Assembly: GCF_002975205.1 (NCBI RefSeq)
Contig: NZ_PCOC01000001.1
Coordinates: 620,001 to 684,000 of the forward strand
Reading direction: 5' to 3'
DNA: 64,000 nucleotides
Origin: Ochrobactrum vermis
Lineage (GTDB): Bacteria > Pseudomonadota > Alphaproteobacteria > Rhizobiales > Rhizobiaceae
Each line of letters opens with the position of its first letter. The first letter of the stretch is position 1. The translations under genes and the position numbers were made by a program. This document shows positions 35,463-43,685 of the stretch, one piece after another. The notes under the pieces are model-generated. The model searched no databases. It was given only the letters and a program-made list of their open reading frames with translations, and was not told the origin of the DNA.

Positions 35463-36179
35463 ATGCAAACGACCCTTACCCGCCGTTCCTTTCTGACGGC
35501 AATGACAGCAACAGCGGCCGCCGGCCTGGCCGGTTGCGCTCAGTTGGGGCAGAATGTTCCAATCATTGATGTGGATCAGTCGGGCAACCCGATCAACCGC
35601 ACCCCACAGGCCAATGTCGACTCTTCCTATGGCGGCTGGGCACAGATGTATGCCTCCGTCGAAGATGGCGGCTTCCAGCTTCCGGCAATCCCGATCCAGA
35701 AGATGGACAAGCGCTACCTGCGCCAGGTGGTGCAGGACCCGACCGGCGAACTGCCGGGCACGCTGGTCATCGATACGGCCAACCGCTTCTGTTATCTGGT
35801 CCTCGAAAACGGTCAGGCAATGCGCTACGGCGTCGGCATCGGTCGCGAAGGTTTCGCATGGTCGGGCCGTGCTGTGATCCAGTACAAGCGCCAGTGGCCG
35901 CGCTGGACCCCGCCGGACGAAATGGTCGCCCGTCAGCCGGAACTGGTGCAGTACAGCGCCAAGAACGGCGGCATGGCTCCGGGCCTCAAGAACCCGCTCG
36001 GCGCCCGCGCGCTCTATATTTTCCAGGACGGCAAGGACACGCTATACCGCCTGCACGGCAACCCGGAATGGTGGTCGATCGGCAAGGCAGTCTCTTCGGG
36101 CTGCGTGCGCTTCCTGAACCAGGACATCATCGATCTCTACGATCGCGTACCGGCGAAATCGCCGATTCTCGTGATGTAA
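35463..36179 (+). CDS. L,D-transpeptidase (ErfK/YbiS family), probable lipoprotein
   Basis: 238 residues from the ATG at 35463. The N-terminus has a twin-arginine motif (TRRSFLTA) and ends in a lipobox (LAGC), so it looks like a Tat-exported lipoprotein. The YkuD catalytic domain shows PGTLVIDTANRFCYLV, GVGIGREGFAWSG, and the active site HGNPEWWSIG followed by SSGCVRF with the nucleophilic cysteine. These enzymes make 3-3 peptidoglycan cross-links or attach outer-membrane proteins to peptidoglycan. The 292-base gap before it holds no gene; a strong terminator follows. Confidence 0.88.
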   Translation: MQTTLTRRSFLTAMTATAAAGLAGCAQLGQNVPIIDVDQSGNPINRTPQANVDSSYGGWAQMYASVEDGGFQLPAIPIQKMDKRYLRQVVQDPTGELPGTLVIDTANRFCYLVLENGQAMRYGVGIGREGFAWSGRAVIQYKRQWPRWTPPDEMVARQPELVQYSAKNGGMAPGLKNPLGARALYIFQDGKDTLYRLHGNPEWWSIGKAVSSGCVRFLNQDIIDLYDRVPAKSPILVM

Positions 36180-36205
36180 CAAAGCGTGCCGAAATGGCAG
36201 ATTGC

Positions 36206-36238
36206 AAAAAACCCGGACAGTTTCTGTCCGGGTTTTTT
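36206..36238 (+). terminator. Rho-independent terminator after the L,D-transpeptidase
   Basis: A perfect 15-base stem (AAAAAACCCGGACAG / CTGTCCGGGTTTTTT) with the loop TTT, 26 bases after the stop codon, ending in a T run. The A run on the other side would also allow function in reverse. Confidence 0.92.
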
Positions 36239-36343
36239 ATTGCAGGCTTTTGAGTATCGTATGATTAGCATGCTACTGTTTTAGCTTGCTGCTGTTGGAG
36301 AAATGAACTACCCGAACTGATCTTCATCCGGCTTGTGTTCATC

Positions 36344-37255
36344 ATGTCATTCGCGTCTGTTTCCCGCCCGGTTCTTGTTCCACCTGCCATTATCGAGCCT
36401 GCCGCATTCATCGCGAATTCCAGATTTCATGATTGTCTGACGGATACGGCGGCAGAACTGCTGGCCATTACGGCCCGATTGCCCCGTGAAGTGCGTTTTA
36501 TGTCGGACATGCAGAAGTGGCTCTTGAGCCACGCGACGCTGGCGCTCCACTTCGAGCATCTGACCAGCGCGAGCTGCCCGCCCATTTCTCCGACGAGCCT
36601 GCTGAAGTTTCTGCATGGTACGCCGATCGCCAGCAGGAATACGACGGCCGCTTTCCTTCAGGAGACCCTTCACTACAAGCTTGTCGAGCCAATTCCGGCG
36701 CAGGACCGCAGGCGTCGCCTGTTTCGGGCGCGACCGGAAACCGAAGAATTGATCCGGCTCTGGCAGATAACCCATCTTGTCCCGCTCGACGGGGTGGACG
36801 GTGGCAATCGCGTTGAACTGATGCGGACCTCTCCGGATTTGCTGCGCTATGCGCAGCCGCTGATGACGCGCGAACTGCTGCATCGCGGCGAGTGGTGCCG
36901 ACCCGTTGCCAGTATCGCCAATTTCACCCATGCGGAATCCGGTGACAATGTTCTGCACGATATTGCGTCCCGTGCGCCATGGGTGTTTTCCGGCGACAAA
37001 GTCTGGATCGGCAAGGTGACGTCCAACAGCATCTCGGCGCGCTACCGGATGTCGCAAAGCAATACGGCACGCCTGCTGGTCAGGGCCCGCGACAGCGGTC
37101 TGATAGGGTGGGAGCGACCCGGAAATCGCGGCGACTGCTGGATTTCAGCGACACTTGTGCAGGATTATCGCTGCTGGCAAGCCCTCAAATTCTCGGCAAT
37201 TACAAAAGCGATGCACCGTGCGGCACTGCATTGGAACGGTAATTTCAGGGACTGA
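36344..37255 (+). CDS. Uncharacterised protein, possible winged-helix regulator
   Basis: About 303 residues from the ATG at 36344. I do not recognise the family. The first half is helical with Arg-rich stretches (PAQDRRRRLFRARPETEELI). The second half contains a likely winged helix (GKVTSNSISARYRMSQSNTARLLVRARDSGLIGWERPG) typical of MarR/GntR-like DNA binding. No signal peptide and no membrane segment. Bounded by terminators and hairpins, so it is a single-gene unit. A DNA-binding regulator is inference only. Confidence 0.55.
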   Translation: MSFASVSRPVLVPPAIIEPAAFIANSRFHDCLTDTAAELLAITARLPREVRFMSDMQKWLLSHATLALHFEHLTSASCPPISPTSLLKFLHGTPIASRNTTAAFLQETLHYKLVEPIPAQDRRRRLFRARPETEELIRLWQITHLVPLDGVDGGNRVELMRTSPDLLRYAQPLMTRELLHRGEWCRPVASIANFTHAESGDNVLHDIASRAPWVFSGDKVWIGKVTSNSISARYRMSQSNTARLLVRARDSGLIGWERPGNRGDCWISATLVQDYRCWQALKFSAITKAMHRAALHWNGNFRD

Positions 37256-37272
37256 CCTGCGGAGCCGCAGGT
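37255..37272. other. Short perfect hairpin after the uncharacterised gene
   Basis: ACCTGCGG, AG, CCGCAGGT directly after the stop codon of the preceding gene, without a T run. It may protect the 3' end or act as a weak terminator between two convergent genes. Confidence 0.45.
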
Positions 37273-37313
37273 AATCCGGGCGGCAGATAGTTATGCTCTG
37301 CCGCCGCTTCCAA

Positions 37314-37649
37314 TTATTCTTCGATGGTGTAGGTGCTCATTTCGCACAGGTTCTGCGTATCCGTCGTCGTATCGAGATCGTCGCTGTCCTGGAACTCGAA
37401 GCGCATGTCGTAGTTGCAGACCCGACGGCCATCGGCGATCGTGATCTTGATGGTTTCGCCGGGATTGAGCACTTGATCGCCGAAGACATCGCCTTCCCAG
37501 TCGTTGACCCCAACAGGCGATGTGTAGAAATGGGTCAGTGTAGAATTGGTGCCGTTCTTCAGATTGAAGACCAGATCATCGGCTTTGGAAGCAGACACAA
37601 ACGTGATCAGCACAGCCGAGGCAATGCCGATAATATTTAGCAATTTCAT
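37314..37649 (-). CDS. Small periplasmic protein of unknown function
   Basis: 111 residues with a clear signal peptide (MKLLNIIGIASAVLITFVSASKA). The mature part is acidic and contains two Cys (RRVCNYDM, TQNLCEM) that could pair. It also has a repeated beta pattern (LVFNLKNGTNSTLTHFYTSPVG). Similar small exported proteins occur in Rhizobiales, but I cannot name a function. It is convergent with the preceding gene. Confidence 0.7.
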   Translation of the reverse strand: MKLLNIIGIASAVLITFVSASKADDLVFNLKNGTNSTLTHFYTSPVGVNDWEGDVFGDQVLNPGETIKITIADGRRVCNYDMRFEFQDSDDLDTTTDTQNLCEMSTYTIEE

Positions 37650-37842
37650 GATGTTATCCCCCGTAACCCCGATATTGGGCGGATGGAACTTAAGCAGAAA
37701 AAGATACGTCGTAAAGCCGGATAAATGTTGGCTGATAACCCTTTATTGGGTGGATTATGGAGATCTGGCACATACTTGCCGCCGCCACAAAAATACGTCA
37801 CTTTCCGCCTGGACGTATCGTTGCAACAAAGGGAAGGCATGC

Positions 37843-38073
37843 ATGTCTGAGGAAAAGACCGTCAAGGAAGCTGTGAAAGGCCCTGCATCCTATTTCCCGT
37901 CCATCGAGAAGAAATATGGGCAGCCCGTCCAGCATTGGCTTTCGCTGATCGAGCAGCGAAAGGGCGAAAAGCACATGGAAATCGTCAACTGGTTGAAGGC
38001 CGAATTCGAAATGGGGCATGGTCACGCCAATGCCCTTGTGGCCTATGCCCTCGCCAAACCGGCGAAGGCGTGA
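37843..38073 (+). CDS. DUF4287-domain small protein
   Basis: 76 residues from the ATG at 37843, preceded by AAGGGAAGG. The SYFPSIEKKYGQPVQHWLSLIE and GHGHANALVAYALA blocks match the DUF4287 family of small cytoplasmic proteins of unknown function. The frame is open far upstream, but the sequence there is not protein-like. Confidence 0.78.
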   Translation: MSEEKTVKEAVKGPASYFPSIEKKYGQPVQHWLSLIEQRKGEKHMEIVNWLKAEFEMGHGHANALVAYALAKPAKA

Positions 38074-38133
38074 CACTTAGAGCGGCTTCACGTCTCCGTT
38101 TTAACTGAAACGTTCCAACCGCGATCCTGATTT

Positions 38134-39645
38134 CTATCGCTTGAAACCGCCGAGTATGCCGCGCACGAGCGCTCGGCCGAGTGAACTGCCGACCGAGCGA
38201 ACGACAGACTTCATCGCGGTTTCCGCCACGGTCTGGCGACCTGAGCGGCGACCAGTGCCAAACGCGGTGCCGACGAGATCGCCAAGCAGGCCGCCGCCAC
38301 CTTCTTCCTCTTCCTTGGTCTTTTGCTGGGCTGCTGCAGCATTCTGTGCCTTGCGGGCCAGCATTTCGAAAGCGGAATCGCGATCCACCTCCTGATCGTA
38401 TTGTCCCGCTACCGGGCTTGCGGCGATGATCTTCGCGCGCTCCTCCGGCGTCAGCGGGCCGATGCGCGACGATGGCGGACGCATGAGCGTGCGCTGCACG
38501 ATGGATGGCACACCCTTGGCCTGAAGCGTGGAAACCAGCGCTTCACCGGTGGCGAGATTGGTGATCGCCTGAAACGTGTTGAAATCCGGATTCGGGCGGA
38601 ATGTATCGGCTGCAGTCTTAACGGCATTGGTTTCGCGCGGCGTATAGGCGCGCAAGGCATGCTGCACGCGGTTGCCGAGCTGCGCCAGAACCGTTTCCGG
38701 TACGTCGAGCGGGTTCTGCGTCACGAAATAGACGCCGACACCCTTGGATCGGATCAGGCGCACGACCTGCTCGACACGGTCGATCAACGCCTTTGGGGCC
38801 TCGTCGAAGAGAAGGTGGGCTTCGTCGAAGAAGAAGACGAGCCTTGGCTTGTCGGGATCGCCGATTTCCGGCAGTTCCTCGAAAAGTTCCGACATCAGCC
38901 AGAGGAGGAAAGTGGAATAGAGCCGCGGGCTCATCATCAGCTTGTCGGCGGCAAGCACGCTCACCACGCCGCGTCCGTCGGTTGTGGTGCGCATCAGATC
39001 GGCAATTTTAAGCGCCGGTTCTCCGAAAAAATTCGAGCCGCCCTGCTGGTCGAGAACCAGAAGCGAACGCTGGATCGCGCCAACCGAAGTTTTGTTCACA
39101 TTGCCATATTTGCCCGAAAGCTCAGCGGAACGTTCCGCCATTTCGGCGAGGATGGCCTGCAAGTCCTTCAGGTCCAGAAGCAGCAAGCCTTCTTCATCCG
39201 CCAGACGGAAGGCGATGTTCAGCACGCCTTCCTGCGCGTCGGTCAGGCTCATCAGGCGCGACAGGAGCAGCGGCCCCATTTCGGATATGGTTGCGCGGAC
39301 AGGATGCCCCTGTTCCCCGAAGATATCCCAGAAAATCACGGGCGCGGCACGCATCTCGTACGGATCGAGCTTCACTTCCGCCGCGCGCTTGAGAAGGCCG
39401 TCATTTTGAACGCCGATTGCGCCGATGCCGGAAAGGTCGCCCTTGATGTCGGCACAGAAAACCGGAACGCCAGCCGCCGAAAAACTTTCGGCCAGAACCT
39501 GCAGCGTGACGGTTTTACCCGTGCCGGTCGCGCCGGTGACGAGGCCGTGCCGGTTGCCGTATTTCAGCGCTAGATATTCCGGCTGCTGGTAGGAGTCGTC
39601 AGGCTTGCGGCTCGCGCCAAGAAAAATAGCGTCTTCGGCAGTCAT
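38134..39645 (-). CDS. HerA-like ATPase (DUF853 family)
   Basis: A 503-residue P-loop ATPase. Walker A GATGTGKTV lies at about residues 37-45 and Walker B in RLVFFFDEAHLLFDEAP. SKGVGVYFVTQNPLDVPETVLAQLGNRVQHALRA is the conserved HerA/FtsK-like motif region. The C-terminus is a Gly-rich, basic tail (GGGGLLGDLVGTAFGTG). HerA-like proteins form hexameric DNA or protein motors; the role of this DUF853 branch is not settled. It lies alone with no nuclease partner (NurA or SIR2) beside it. Confidence 0.85.
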   Translation of the reverse strand: MTAEDAIFLGASRKPDDSYQQPEYLALKYGNRHGLVTGATGTGKTVTLQVLAESFSAAGVPVFCADIKGDLSGIGAIGVQNDGLLKRAAEVKLDPYEMRAAPVIFWDIFGEQGHPVRATISEMGPLLLSRLMSLTDAQEGVLNIAFRLADEEGLLLLDLKDLQAILAEMAERSAELSGKYGNVNKTSVGAIQRSLLVLDQQGGSNFFGEPALKIADLMRTTTDGRGVVSVLAADKLMMSPRLYSTFLLWLMSELFEELPEIGDPDKPRLVFFFDEAHLLFDEAPKALIDRVEQVVRLIRSKGVGVYFVTQNPLDVPETVLAQLGNRVQHALRAYTPRETNAVKTAADTFRPNPDFNTFQAITNLATGEALVSTLQAKGVPSIVQRTLMRPPSSRIGPLTPEERAKIIAASPVAGQYDQEVDRDSAFEMLARKAQNAAAAQQKTKEEEEGGGGLLGDLVGTAFGTGRRSGRQTVAETAMKSVVRSVGSSLGRALVRGILGGFKR

Positions 39646-39855
39646 CAGGCAGCTTGCTCCCTCAGTTCAACTATCCTTACGATATAGAGCATTTTGCAGC
39701 CAAATGGAAACATTTGGCTTCGTATAAATGTGCCAAAACAAATGTTTAGAGCATCGACCTAATTAAGGTAGATCGAAACGAACGCGAAACGCCGCGCATC
39801 GTCGCGACAAGGAAATGTCCGGGCGAGGTGGATGCCGAAACCGACAAATCCAAAC

Positions 39856-40794
39856 TCAACGCGCAGAATAGCCGTTCTGCTGCGCCGGAACGGCTTTCAG
39901 ATAGGCAGCAATGGCATTGCGGTCAGCCTCGGTGAGATGGGCCATGTTCGCCACCACATCGGTCATCGATCCGCCGAGCGAATCGAAATCCGGGGTAAAG
40001 CCGCTTTGCAGCGCATAGGCGATATCTTTCTCGCTCCAGCTGCCGATGCCCGCTTCATCCGGTGTGATGTTCGGCACAACGCCTCTTTTCCCGTCGCTGC
40101 CGGTCTCCGGTGACAATGCACCGGCGAGCCATTTGCCAGTCTCCAGCCCGCCAATTGCATTGCGTGGCGTGTGGCATTCGCCGCAATGGCCAAGCGCTTG
40201 TGTCAGATATTGGCCGCGTTTTACCTGATCGGAGGCATTTGCGATTTCCGCTGGCGGCTCATCGGAAAGATAAAGCTGTTTCCACAGGCCGAGCCCGCGC
40301 CGGACGTTGAACGGAAAGGAGAGCTTGTGCGGTGCTGCGACATTATCGGATGGTGGCAGCGTTTTCATATAGGCGAAAAGATCGGCCACATCCTGCGGCT
40401 GCATCTTGCTATAGGACGTGTAGGGGAAGGATGGATAAAGATGCTCATCCTGCTTGCCGACGCCCTTCAGCATAGCATTGGCGAAATCCTGAATGGTCCA
40501 GGTGCCGATTCCTTGTTCGGACGGTGAAATATTGGGCGCAACGAACGTTCCGAAATCCGAAACAAGCTCATGCCCGCCCGACAGAACCTTGCGCGCATCA
40601 CCCGATGCGCCCGGTGCGGCATGGCAGGAAGCGCAGCCGCCCGCCCAGAAAACCTGTTCTCCCTTGACGGGATCGCCGGGCTTCATCGCGTCCAGCACCG
40701 TAGCGTCGACTTTTTCAGGCGTGGTTAGAATCCAGAAGGCCGCAGCTCCCAGAACGACCACGGCGCCTGCGACATATGCCAGTTTTCGGACCAT
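39856..40794 (-). CDS. Membrane-anchored diheme cytochrome c
   Basis: A 312-residue protein with an N-terminal membrane anchor (LAYVAGAVVVLGAAAFWIL) and two haem-binding sites, CASCH at about residue 54 and CGECH near residue 206, each followed by a cytochrome c fold with the Met-containing loop (YPSFPYTSYSKMQPQD). It resembles the cytochrome subunits of periplasmic alcohol or gluconate dehydrogenases, but no dehydrogenase gene is nearby. Likely role: periplasmic electron transfer. Confidence 0.85.
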   Translation of the reverse strand: MVRKLAYVAGAVVVLGAAAFWILTTPEKVDATVLDAMKPGDPVKGEQVFWAGGCASCHAAPGASGDARKVLSGGHELVSDFGTFVAPNISPSEQGIGTWTIQDFANAMLKGVGKQDEHLYPSFPYTSYSKMQPQDVADLFAYMKTLPPSDNVAAPHKLSFPFNVRRGLGLWKQLYLSDEPPAEIANASDQVKRGQYLTQALGHCGECHTPRNAIGGLETGKWLAGALSPETGSDGKRGVVPNITPDEAGIGSWSEKDIAYALQSGFTPDFDSLGGSMTDVVANMAHLTEADRNAIAAYLKAVPAQQNGYSAR

Positions 40795-40894
40795 TGCATT
40801 CGTTCCCGTGTGACGGTTCCGGCGTGGGTCGCCGGACCGCTCTCGTGACTGTCATTCAGTATAACAGTTACATCTGTGCGAAGCTGCTGGAACC

Positions 40895-40948
40895 GCTCCG
40901 CACATCTTTTCCGAAAACCGTTTCACACTTTTCGGGATACGCTGTAGC
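40895..40948 (-). repeat. Dispersed intergenic repeat, copy A
   Basis: Read on the minus strand it contains ATCCCGAAAAGTGTGAAACG and GTTTTCGG followed by a GATG element, the same as copies at 52843 and 53429. It lies between two minus-strand cytochrome genes. Such short repeats are common in Rhizobiales intergenic DNA. Confidence 0.75.
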
Positions 40949-40993
40949 ACACCGAATGTTTCCGTCCGGTGCACTCCATGTCAACTGTGAAGA

Positions 40994-41434
40994 TTAGTTC
41001 TTCTTGATGCGATAGGCCTGATGGCAGGAACCGCAATTGGCGGCGACCTGCTGGAAGGCTGGCTTCAGCGCATCGAGATCCTGCGGTTTGGCGGCCAGTC
41101 CAGCAGCGGCATCCGTCCGGAATTTTTCGACGTGCTTGACGAAGTCGTCCTTGTTTTCCCAGATTTTCGGCGAAGCTTCGGTGTCGCCCTGATCAGAACC
41201 GGCTGGGAACAGTGTGTCGACGTCCAGCTTCTTGGCATCCGCATCGATCTTTTCCAGCGCGGCAAGTGCCGTGGCAGCGTCGAACGGCTTTTCGCCTTTG
41301 ACCATGGGCGCAATCGACCCGACCGAACGACCAAGGTCCTTCATGATTGCCTGACGGTCTGCGGTGACATCAGCCTGGGCAACGCCGGCGATCATGACAG
41401 CTACAGAGCTGACAGTCAGGAAAAACAAACGCAT
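40994..41434 (-). CDS. Cytochrome c prime (class II)
   Basis: 146 residues from the ATG at 41434, which has a GGAGGATC ribosome site; the frame is open 36 codons upstream. A signal peptide (MRLFFLTVSSVAVMIAGVAQA) precedes an all-helical mature protein with the C-terminal haem site CGSCHQAYR, the hallmark of class II cytochromes. These periplasmic proteins bind NO or carry electrons. It is upstream of the diheme cytochrome on the same strand. Confidence 0.88.
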   Translation of the reverse strand: MRLFFLTVSSVAVMIAGVAQADVTADRQAIMKDLGRSVGSIAPMVKGEKPFDAATALAALEKIDADAKKLDVDTLFPAGSDQGDTEASPKIWENKDDFVKHVEKFRTDAAAGLAAKPQDLDALKPAFQQVAANCGSCHQAYRIKKN

Positions 41435-41680
41435 GCGATCCTCCGCATTTGAAAATTGAACAAACTTCGTCCCTTGGTTCAAATATCCGATACAATCCGG
41501 GACATTGCAATCATCGCACCGGTTTAATCCCCAATGCAGCAAGTATCATTTTGAATTTATAGAGATTATTACACAGGGTTCACGTTATCGTGAAAAACAT
41601 GACTATAACACTATTGTTTTAATACTGATCTCTACCAGTTGTTCGCGAAGGGCGAGTTCTGTGATGGAAGATCAAAACAA

Positions 41681-41694
41681 AAAAGCCCCGGAAA
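41681..41694 (-). terminator. Half of a terminator split by the IS150-type insertion
   Basis: This stretch (AAAGCCCCGGAAA) is the distal arm of a hairpin whose other arm (CCGGGGCCTTTT) lies at 43155-43166 on the far side of the IS. Joined across one copy of the AAA duplication they form GCCCCGG-AAA-CCGGGGC with A and T runs, which would have terminated the minus-strand DUF2267 gene (stop at 43185). Confidence 0.75.
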
Positions 41695-41712
41695 TGAACT
41701 GACCCCCGAAAG

Positions 41713-42291
41713 TTGGACACCCAACTTCGGGGGTTTTGCATGTCGAAATACAGCAGCACGTTCAAGCAGGAGATCGTCGCGTACTACGGCGACGGCGGGC
41801 ACAGCTACCGAGAGGTAGGTCTTCGTTTCGGGCTCGACTATTCCATGGTCCGCCGGTGGGTCGCCAGTCACGCGGCACATGGCGTGGCTGGCTTATCTCG
41901 CAAGCACAGCCATTATGATGCACAGTTCAGGCTGTCGGTCCTTGAGCGGATGTGGAAGGATGGATTGTCCCGTCGGCAGGTGGCTGCGCTTTTTAATATT
42001 CGCAGCGCAGCTTGCGTGTCAGTCTGGGAGGATCGATATGAGCGCGGCGGCCTTGAGGCCTTGGCTCCGCGCCGAAAAGGGAGGCCGCGATCTATGCCGA
42101 AGCCACCTGTCGCCGCACCGCCGAGCCTGGTTGCCGACGGGGATGGATTGCCAAGTGATGAAGCCAGGACCCGCGAGGAATTGCTGGCAGAACTGGCCTA
42201 TCTGCGCATGGAGAACGACTATCTAAAAAAACTGGAGGCCTTAACGCAGGCGCGTCAAACGCCGAACGGGCGCAAGCCGTCCAGGCGTTAA
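41713..42291 (+). CDS. IS150-type transposase orfA
   Basis: 192 residues (183 from the ATG at 41740). Two helix-turn-helix segments are visible (FKQEIVAYYGDGGHSYREVG and LSVLERMWKDGLSRRQVAALF), then a leucine-zipper-like ENDYLKKLEAL near the end. An A7 run at 42225-42231 within this last part allows -1 frameshifting into orfB. The ribosome reaching the normal stop makes the short OrfA regulator. Confidence 0.87.
   Translation: MDTQLRGFCMSKYSSTFKQEIVAYYGDGGHSYREVGLRFGLDYSMVRRWVASHAAHGVAGLSRKHSHYDAQFRLSVLERMWKDGLSRRQVAALFNIRSAACVSVWEDRYERGGLEALAPRRKGRPRSMPKPPVAAPPSLVADGDGLPSDEARTREELLAELAYLRMENDYLKKLEALTQARQTPNGRKPSRR
42225..42231 (+). promoter_or_regulatory. -1 ribosomal frameshift site (A7)
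   Basis: The codons CTA-AAA-AAA of orfA contain a run of seven A. Slipping back one base gives AAA-ACT-GGA and an open frame that runs without stop into the orfB domain (TGGLNAGASNAER, then ALRPLHPLEGLLALSGLARSTFYYQL). This would produce the OrfAB fusion transposase typical of IS3-family elements. Confidence 0.75.
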
Positions 42292-42365
42292 GGCCGCTCC
42301 ATCCGCTTGAAGGGCTGCTTGCGCTTTCGGGTCTGGCGCGCAGCACGTTCTATTATCAGCTCAAG

Positions 42366-43124
42366 GTGCTGTCGTCAGGCGACCGGCATGAGGCCTTGAA
42401 ATCGACGATCCGCTCCATCTTCGATGAGCACAAGGGCCGCTACGGCTATCGCCGGGTGACGGCGGCGATCCGTGGGCGTGGGGACGCAGTCAATCACAAG
42501 ACCGTCCAGCGGCTGATGGTCGAGATGGGGCTGAAGTCTCTGGTTCGACCCAAGAAGTACCGTTCCTACAAGGGTGGGGCTGGCCGTGTGGCACCCGATC
42601 TACTGCAACGTCAGTTCTCGGCCAGACGGATGCATCAGAAGTGGGTCACAGATGTCACCGAGTTCAATGTCGCCGGGGAGAAGCTGTTCCTGTCACCCAT
42701 CATGGACCTTCACAACGGCGAGATCATCGCCTTCGAGACAGCCAGACGACCCGTCTTCAAGCTGGTCAAGGACATGCTCGGCAGGGCATTGAGCCTGCTC
42801 GATGACGAGAACAGGCCAATCCTGCATTCCGATCAGGGTTGGCAGTATCAGACGCCAGAATGGCGCCGGATGCTCGAAAGCAGCAATATCGCAGCAAGCA
42901 TGTCACGCAAGGGAAACTGCCTCGACAATGCCGCCATGGAAAGCTTCTTCGCGACGCTCAAGTCCGAGTTCTTCTATCCCAACCGCTTCGACAGCATTGA
43001 CAGTCTGCGCGATGGCGTTGAGGACTACATTCACTACTACAACAACGATCGCATTCGCATGAAACTAAAAGGGCTGAGCCCTGTGCAATACAGGACCCAG
43101 CCCTTAAATAATCCCAGCCTATGA
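42366..43124 (+). CDS. IS150-type transposase orfB (integrase domain)
   Basis: 252 residues from the first ATG, but the frame is open back to the A7 site at 42225, so the natural product is probably the OrfAB fusion. The HTH_21 region YGYRRVTAAIRGRG is followed by DDE motifs in TDVTEFNV, HSDQGWQYQ and NAAMESFFATLKSE. The C-terminal LKGLSPVQYRTQ is complete. Confidence 0.88.
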   Translation: MLSSGDRHEALKSTIRSIFDEHKGRYGYRRVTAAIRGRGDAVNHKTVQRLMVEMGLKSLVRPKKYRSYKGGAGRVAPDLLQRQFSARRMHQKWVTDVTEFNVAGEKLFLSPIMDLHNGEIIAFETARRPVFKLVKDMLGRALSLLDDENRPILHSDQGWQYQTPEWRRMLESSNIAASMSRKGNCLDNAAMESFFATLKSEFFYPNRFDSIDSLRDGVEDYIHYYNNDRIRMKLKGLSPVQYRTQPLNNPSL

Positions 43125-43184
43125 ACCGTCCAACTTTATGGGGTCAGTCCAAAACCGGGGCCTTTTCGAGCATGTAAAGTTTGA

Positions 43185-43547
43185 TCAGACGAACTGGCCG
43201 AGGCCCGGAATTGCACCGATAACGGCGTCAACCGGTTCGTCACCGGCCTTCTCCTTGGCAAAGCGGATGGTTTCCTTGGCAACGCCGGAAATTTCACCCA
43301 TGCCCAGGCCTGCGCCCATGAGCTGAGAGCCAAGACCCATCACGCCGCCCATCAGGCCGGAGAGAAACCCGCCGCCCTTGACCTGGGCAATTGCTTCCTG
43401 AGCGCCAGGAAACGCAGCCAGAAGCTTCTGGACCTCTGCTTCCGGACCTTCCTTCTGCAGGAAGGCGAGGATCATGCCGACTGCCTTTTCTGCCGTTGCC
43501 GCATCGATGCCAACTTTGGAGGTGATGCGCGCGATCAGTTCTTCCAT
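43185..43547 (-). CDS. DUF2267-type small protein
   Basis: A 120-residue protein resembling the DUF2267 group: helical N-terminus (MEELIARITSKVGIDAATAEKAV), an FLQKEGP turn and a glycine-rich amphipathic middle (GGGFLSGLMGGVMGLGSQLMGAG). Function unknown. Its terminator has been split by the IS at 41695-43151, so its transcript now runs into the IS end. A TTACGTTTACGTAA element lies 20 bases upstream. Confidence 0.7.
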   Translation of the reverse strand: MEELIARITSKVGIDAATAEKAVGMILAFLQKEGPEAEVQKLLAAFPGAQEAIAQVKGGGFLSGLMGGVMGLGSQLMGAGLGMGEISGVAKETIRFAKEKAGDEPVDAVIGAIPGLGQFV

Positions 43548-43566
43548 GGAGACTCTCCCAAAAATC

Positions 43567-43580
43567 TTACGTTTACGTAA
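43567..43580. promoter_or_regulatory. Imperfect palindrome upstream of the DUF2267 gene
   Basis: TTACGTTTACGTAA contains two ACGT half-sites and lies 20 bases before the start codon. MerR-type LiuR and related regulators use similar ACGT-based motifs in alphaproteobacteria, but I cannot assign one. Weak evidence. Confidence 0.3.
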
Positions 43581-43685
43581 TATGCATTCTCGCCTTCGCT
43601 TTGCAAGCCGCCATGAGCGAAAATATGAGGGTCAATATTCATTAGTTGGTGAATATGACGATTTGATCGGTGGTCGCGATCCTCG

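Larger units (their letters stand above)
41695..43151 (+). mobile_element. Intact IS150-type (IS3 family) insertion sequence
   Basis: A 1457-base element. The left end TGAACTGACCCC-CG-AAAGTTGGAC and the right end read inward TGGACTGACCCC-AT-AAAGTTGGAC form near-perfect 24-base inverted repeats. It is flanked by a 3-base direct repeat AAA (41692-41694 and 43152-43154). Both transposase frames are open and a frameshift site is present, so it looks active. It sits in the loop of a former terminator. Confidence 0.9.

Noticed and set aside
38323..39573. 416-codon open frame on the plus strand
   Set aside because: Fully antisense to the HerA-like ATPase, whose motifs are intact; a GC-rich shadow frame without family features.
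39696..39719. Hairpin AGCCAAATG-GAAA-CATTTGGCT
   Set aside because: Noted as a possible terminator of the diheme cytochrome gene, but it lies over 130 bases after the stop and has no T run; left unassigned.
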